Both the position numbers and the translations under genes were made by a program. A DNA stretch of 54,644 nucleotides from Candidatus Krumholzibacteriia bacterium (GTDB lineage: Bacteria > Krumholzibacteriota > Krumholzibacteriia > LZORAL124-64-63): positions 1 through 54,644 of the forward strand of contig JAUVII010000005.1 of NCBI GenBank assembly GCA_030592845.1, in the 5' to 3' direction. Of the stretch, positions 51,491 through 54,644 are shown piece by piece; positions within the stretch are counted from its first letter, which is position 1; the number at the start of each line of letters is the position of its first letter. The notes below the pieces were generated by a model. That model was not told where the DNA came from, searched no databases, and saw only the letters and a list, made by a program, of their open reading frames with translations.

Positions 51491-53565
51491 GCAGGGATCT
51501 TCAAAGATGGCAGATCATTGGCTTAAGCGCCTTGGCGGCGATCGTACTGCTGATCCCTCTGTATGTTCTGCGCGCCGGTCGTGAAGTGGCCCCCCCGTTG
51601 ACCAAGGCGTCCCCGACCTATGTCGGCCGCAACGAATGCCGCACCTGCCACGAAACCGAATTCCAGTCCTGGCTGAACAGCGACCACGACAAGGCCATGG
51701 ACGTGGCTGCCGACAGCACAGTCCTGGGCGACTTCGATGACGCGGTTTTTTCGAGCAAGGGCGTAACTTCACGTTTCTTCCGGCGCGATGGGAAATTCTT
51801 TGTCCACACCGCGGGCCCCGGTGGGAAAATGGGCGACTTCGAGATTGCCTACACTTTCGGCCACGAGCCCCTTCAGCAGTACCTGGTCCCGTTTCCCGGG
51901 GGCAGGTTGCAATGCCTGACCATCGCCTGGGATACCGATGACGACCGCTGGTTCGATCTGTATCCCGACGCCGATATTCCCCATGACGACTGGTTGAGTT
52001 GGACCGGCGGCGGCCAAAACTGGAACGGTATGTGCGCCGAGTGTCATTCCACCGATCTGAAAAAGGGTTACGATCCCGAAACCCGGACCTTCAACACCAC
52101 CTGGTTCGAAATCGACGTCAGTTGCGAATCATGCCACGGCCCCGGATCCGGCCATGTGGAGTGGGCGAAAATCCAGCCCATGGCGCGGCCCGAGGTGGAT
52201 GATTACGGATTGGCTGTGCCCACGGGCGACCTGGAAACGGTCGAACTGGTTAATTTGTGCGCGCCCTGCCACGCGCGGCGCGTCATCCTGGGTGACTACG
52301 ACCACGCCGATCCCCACCTGCTGGAAAACATGGTCCCCACGACCCTTGACCAGGGTTTGTACCACGCCGATGGGCAGATTCTCGACGAGGTCTACGTCTA
52401 CGGATCCTTTGTGCAAAGCAAGATGTTCGCGAACGACGTGAGTTGCCGTGACTGCCACGACTCGCACAGCCTGAAACTCAAGTTCGAGGGCAACGATCTG
52501 TGTCTGCAGTGCCATCTGGGGGAGACCTACGACAATTACGACCATCACTTCCACAAGAAGATCCACGAAGGCCAGCCCAGCGACGGCGCCCTGTGCGTCA
52601 AATGCCACATGCCCGAACAGGCTTACATGGTGATCGATGAACGGGCCGACCACAGCATCAGGGTTCCCCGTCCCGATCTCAGTTTGAAGACCGGCAGTCC
52701 CAACGCCTGCAACACGACGGATTGCCATGGCGACAAAACGGTCGCCTGGTCGGTGGAGCATTATGAAAAGTGGTACGGCCTGGCCAGGAAGCCCCACTAC
52801 GGCACCACCCTGGCTGAGGGTCGCGTGGGCACGCCGGAAGCCCGGGACGACCTGATCCGGTTGGCGGGCGACATGCTCTATCCGGCCATGGTCCGGGCCA
52901 CGGCGCTGTCGCTTCTGCCCAACTATCCTTCGCCCGAAAGTACGCGTGCGTTTGCCCGGGCCCTGGCCGACGAGGACCCTCTGGTTCGATACACCGCGGT
53001 GAACAACGCATCGGCAGCCACGGGTCAGGAATTCGTGGATCTTCTCGCGCCTCTTCTCTTCGACCCGGTCCGGTCGGTTCGGATCATGGTTGCCTCACGT
53101 CTGGCGGATGCCCCGGCTGAAATGCTCAAACCCTACCAACTGGAAGCCCTGGCCACGAGCCTCGCGGAATACGAGGTGGCGATGGCTTACTCCCTCGACT
53201 TCTCGTTCGCGGGGTTCAATCTGGGCAACCTGTACGCGCGGATGGGTGAAGCGCAAAAGGCCGAGATGTATTACCGCACGGCCATCGACATCGACGGACT
53301 CTTCATTCCCGCCCGGGCCAACCTGGCGGTCGTGCTGAATTCCCTCGGCCGTAACGAAGAAGCCGAAACCCAGCTGAAGGCGGCCCTCGAGGCGGAACCC
53401 GAGGCGTACGATCTGGCCTATTCCCTGGGGTTGCTGCTGGGGGAGATGGGAAAATACGAAGAGGCCGAAAAATACCTGGCCATCGCGGTGGAGGGTATGC
53501 CGGACCACGAGCGCGCGGCCTATAACCTGCAGCAGATCAGAGACTATCTTCGGAACAGGAAATGA
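51487..53565 (+). CDS. Multiheme cytochrome c with HEAT-like and TPR region
   Basis: A 692-aa, membrane-anchored (N-terminal helix about 11-29) periplasmic cytochrome. Seven CXXCH sites are visible (CRTCH, CAECH, CESCH, CAPCH, CRDCH, CLQCH, CVKCH) plus one longer CNTTDCH site (CX4CH), so up to eight hemes. Residues about 450-555 are helical HEAT-like repeats and about 560-690 are TPRs ('FNLGNLYARMGEAQKAEMYY'). Third gene of the b/Rieske operon, taking the place of cytochrome c1. The TPR part suggests docking of a partner, which is inferred. Confidence 0.9.
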   Translation: MSRDLQRWQIIGLSALAAIVLLIPLYVLRAGREVAPPLTKASPTYVGRNECRTCHETEFQSWLNSDHDKAMDVAADSTVLGDFDDAVFSSKGVTSRFFRRDGKFFVHTAGPGGKMGDFEIAYTFGHEPLQQYLVPFPGGRLQCLTIAWDTDDDRWFDLYPDADIPHDDWLSWTGGGQNWNGMCAECHSTDLKKGYDPETRTFNTTWFEIDVSCESCHGPGSGHVEWAKIQPMARPEVDDYGLAVPTGDLETVELVNLCAPCHARRVILGDYDHADPHLLENMVPTTLDQGLYHADGQILDEVYVYGSFVQSKMFANDVSCRDCHDSHSLKLKFEGNDLCLQCHLGETYDNYDHHFHKKIHEGQPSDGALCVKCHMPEQAYMVIDERADHSIRVPRPDLSLKTGSPNACNTTDCHGDKTVAWSVEHYEKWYGLARKPHYGTTLAEGRVGTPEARDDLIRLAGDMLYPAMVRATALSLLPNYPSPESTRAFARALADEDPLVRYTAVNNASAATGQEFVDLLAPLLFDPVRSVRIMVASRLADAPAEMLKPYQLEALATSLAEYEVAMAYSLDFSFAGFNLGNLYARMGEAQKAEMYYRTAIDIDGLFIPARANLAVVLNSLGRNEEAETQLKAALEAEPEAYDLAYSLGLLLGEMGKYEEAEKYLAIAVEGMPDHERAAYNLQQIRDYLRNRK

Positions 53566-53592
53566 GCGTTCCGGTTGGCGGCGATGGGGGGC

Positions 53593-53913
53593 TCAGCTCC
53601 AGTCCGCGCCGCCGCCAAAGGCCTGAACCTGGTCGTAGAGCCCGGCGATGCGTTTGACCCCGAGGTCGGTCAGTGCCTGTGAGAGGCGCTGGAACTCTTT
53701 GTTGCGCACGCAGGCCAAAAAGCTGTCGGCATCGGTGAAGCGACCGTGGTTTATCAACGTCCGGGATTCTTGCCGATTGCGGTAGAGCATCGACCCCAAA
53801 AAGCCCTCTTGGCCTTCCATGAAATCGCCGACGGCCTTCCACGCGACAATGGCCTCATCCTCTTTTCCTTCAGGCAAAGTGATTACGTTAAAGAAGGTGT
53901 GGTGTTCGCTCAT
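53593..53913 (-). CDS. Antibiotic-biosynthesis-monooxygenase (ABM)-fold protein
   Basis: A 106-aa single dimeric alpha/beta-barrel domain with FFNVITLPEGKEDEAIVAWKA, 'GFLGSMLYRN' and 'NHGRFTDADSFLAC', typical of ABM proteins. Members include heme-degrading and quinone-forming monooxygenases; no cofactor or catalytic residue can be assigned here. It converges with the multiheme cytochrome gene. Confidence 0.8.
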   Translation of the reverse strand: MSEHHTFFNVITLPEGKEDEAIVAWKAVGDFMEGQEGFLGSMLYRNRQESRTLINHGRFTDADSFLACVRNKEFQRLSQALTDLGVKRIAGLYDQVQAFGGGADWS

Positions 53914-53929
53914 TTTCTTGTCCTCTTCG

Positions 53930-54067
53930 CTAGAATTGATAATTCACCTCAATGCGATGATCGCCATCGGCATAGTCAAGCTTTGTCGTCCAGTTGGCAA
54001 AGTATCGAACATTCATCCTGGGATTTATCTGGTAACTGACAGCGGCCACCAGCCCCATTTTTCGCAT
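53930..54067 (-). pseudogene. C-terminal fragment of an outer-membrane barrel
   Basis: The last 45 codons read MRKMGLVAAVSYQINPRMNV, then an alternating strand pattern ending RIEVNYQF. A terminal aromatic Phe after alternating hydrophobics is the outer-membrane insertion signal. The in-frame sequence upstream has no barrel character, so this looks like a leftover of a deleted porin gene. Confidence 0.4.
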
Positions 54068-54146
54068 TGGTATCCAATACCCCAATGTGCCCGGAACCGC
54101 AGCGCAACGCATCGATCTTGCCGGACACGATTTCAAAGGTTCAGCC

Positions 54147-54644
54147 CTATGCCTGAGGCTCAGCAAATCCCAAACTCGCCGGGACAAAAAGATCTTCGAC
54201 CGTGAGTTCGCGGCTACAAAGTCCCTGTTGATGGGAATATCTGAACAACGCTTCCAGGGTTTTAAGATTGGCATCGATACCGTAGGAGTAGTAGTTGTTC
54301 CCCATCAATGCCCGGGTCTCATCGAATTCCTGACCAAACCAGGGAAGTGAGTCTTTAAGCCAGGCGGCTTTGGCCATGTATTCAAACGCCATCTCTTTGG
54401 ATTTCGAGTAAGCCTTGAACACAGCCTCGATAAGCCAGGGATTTTCCTCCACGAGGCTGTTTTTGACGGCCACTGCGTGCATGATCGGGAAGATGCCTGT
54501 TTTTGAAAAGTAGCTTCGCTCCGTCGATCGATAGTCAGGAAAGAGGCGCCCCACCTTGGGGTGGCCCTCGATATAAGCTCTGGGCTCGCCGGCATGGAAC
54601 ACGGCATCAACCTCACCGGATTCGAGCAAATCGGATTCATCCCG
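54147..54644 (-). CDS. 4,5-dihydroxyphthalate decarboxylase / NMT1-like binding protein, 5' part beyond window
   Basis: The C-terminal 165 residues of a protein entering from the right edge. Features such as LLESGEVDAVFHAGEP, RLFPD, YFSKTGIFPIMHAVAV and NPWLIEAVFKAY match the 4,5-dihydroxyphthalate decarboxylase-like group of periplasmic-binding-fold proteins. These include decarboxylases and ABC-transport receptors, so function stays open. It ends with TAG at 54147, 80 bp before the barrel fragment. Confidence 0.8.
   Translation of the reverse strand, partial: RDESDLLESGEVDAVFHAGEPRAYIEGHPKVGRLFPDYRSTERSYFSKTGIFPIMHAVAVKNSLVEENPWLIEAVFKAYSKSKEMAFEYMAKAAWLKDSLPWFGQEFDETRALMGNNYYSYGIDANLKTLEALFRYSHQQGLCSRELTVEDLFVPASLGFAEPQA

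Overview
The window reads as the chromosome of a GC-rich, Gram-negative bacterium with respiratory metabolism. Outer-membrane barrels, lipobox lipoproteins, Tat and Sec signals and several c-type cytochromes are all visible. Lipoproteins starting with Cys followed by an Asp/Ser/Pro-rich linker, YCF48-type and six-bladed propellers, the epsilon-type nap operon and the DUF134/MinD/NifX cluster would suit an uncultured lineage such as Krumholzibacteriota, Eisenbacteria or a deltaproteobacterium-like group. That placement is a weak inference. No rRNA, tRNA, CRISPR array, prophage or transposase gene was seen.

Layout. 1-2023 (-): the 3'-truncated gene for an amidohydrolase-like plus alpha/beta-hydrolase fusion. 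2281-5682 (+): a three-gene ABC-2 exporter. 5747-7658 (-): a two-gene MotA/MotB-like (ZorA/ZorB-like) ion-driven motor with an unassigned periplasmic part. 7893-10004 (+): a large polytopic DUF6311-like protein. 10110-13486 (-) and 13586-14301 (+): a redox and metal-cofactor cluster (CGGC protein, thioesterase, two NifX-like proteins, two MinD ATPases carrying ferredoxin domains, a DUF134 regulator and a Gly/Arg/Pro-rich DUF5320-like protein) around a shared control region with a palindrome. 14311-14469: a small element bounded by perfect 23-bp inverted repeats. 14569-22723: single genes for hemolysin III, a propeller, a membrane sulfatase-family enzyme, LysE, an Ig-like lipoprotein and a DEAD-box helicase.

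22749-24969 (-): a more AT-rich island of three genes. Two of them are each preceded, exactly 20 nt before the start codon, by a 61-bp repeat that folds into a hairpin with compensatory changes; this looks like a cassette array. 25401-38722: envelope, transport and signalling genes (YCF48-like lipoprotein, two small lipoproteins, AbgT, EEP hydrolase, ferritin-like protein, hybrid histidine kinase, MATE, NhaC, secreted proteins, OM barrel).

38738-45077 (-): a pentaheme cytochrome and napAGHBFD for periplasmic nitrate reduction, without napC. NapG/NapH should carry electrons from the quinol pool to NapB and NapA. 46029-48770 (-): an M16 peptidase. 48906-53565 (+): pyrophosphatase, then cytochrome b, Rieske protein and a multiheme c/HEAT/TPR protein, which together look like a quinol:cytochrome c oxidoreductase with a multiheme subunit in place of cytochrome c1. 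The window ends with a monooxygenase-fold protein, a barrel-terminus remnant and a partial periplasmic-binding-like protein.

The least explained parts are the stand-alone motor pair, the repeat-linked cassette-like island and the inverted-repeat element.
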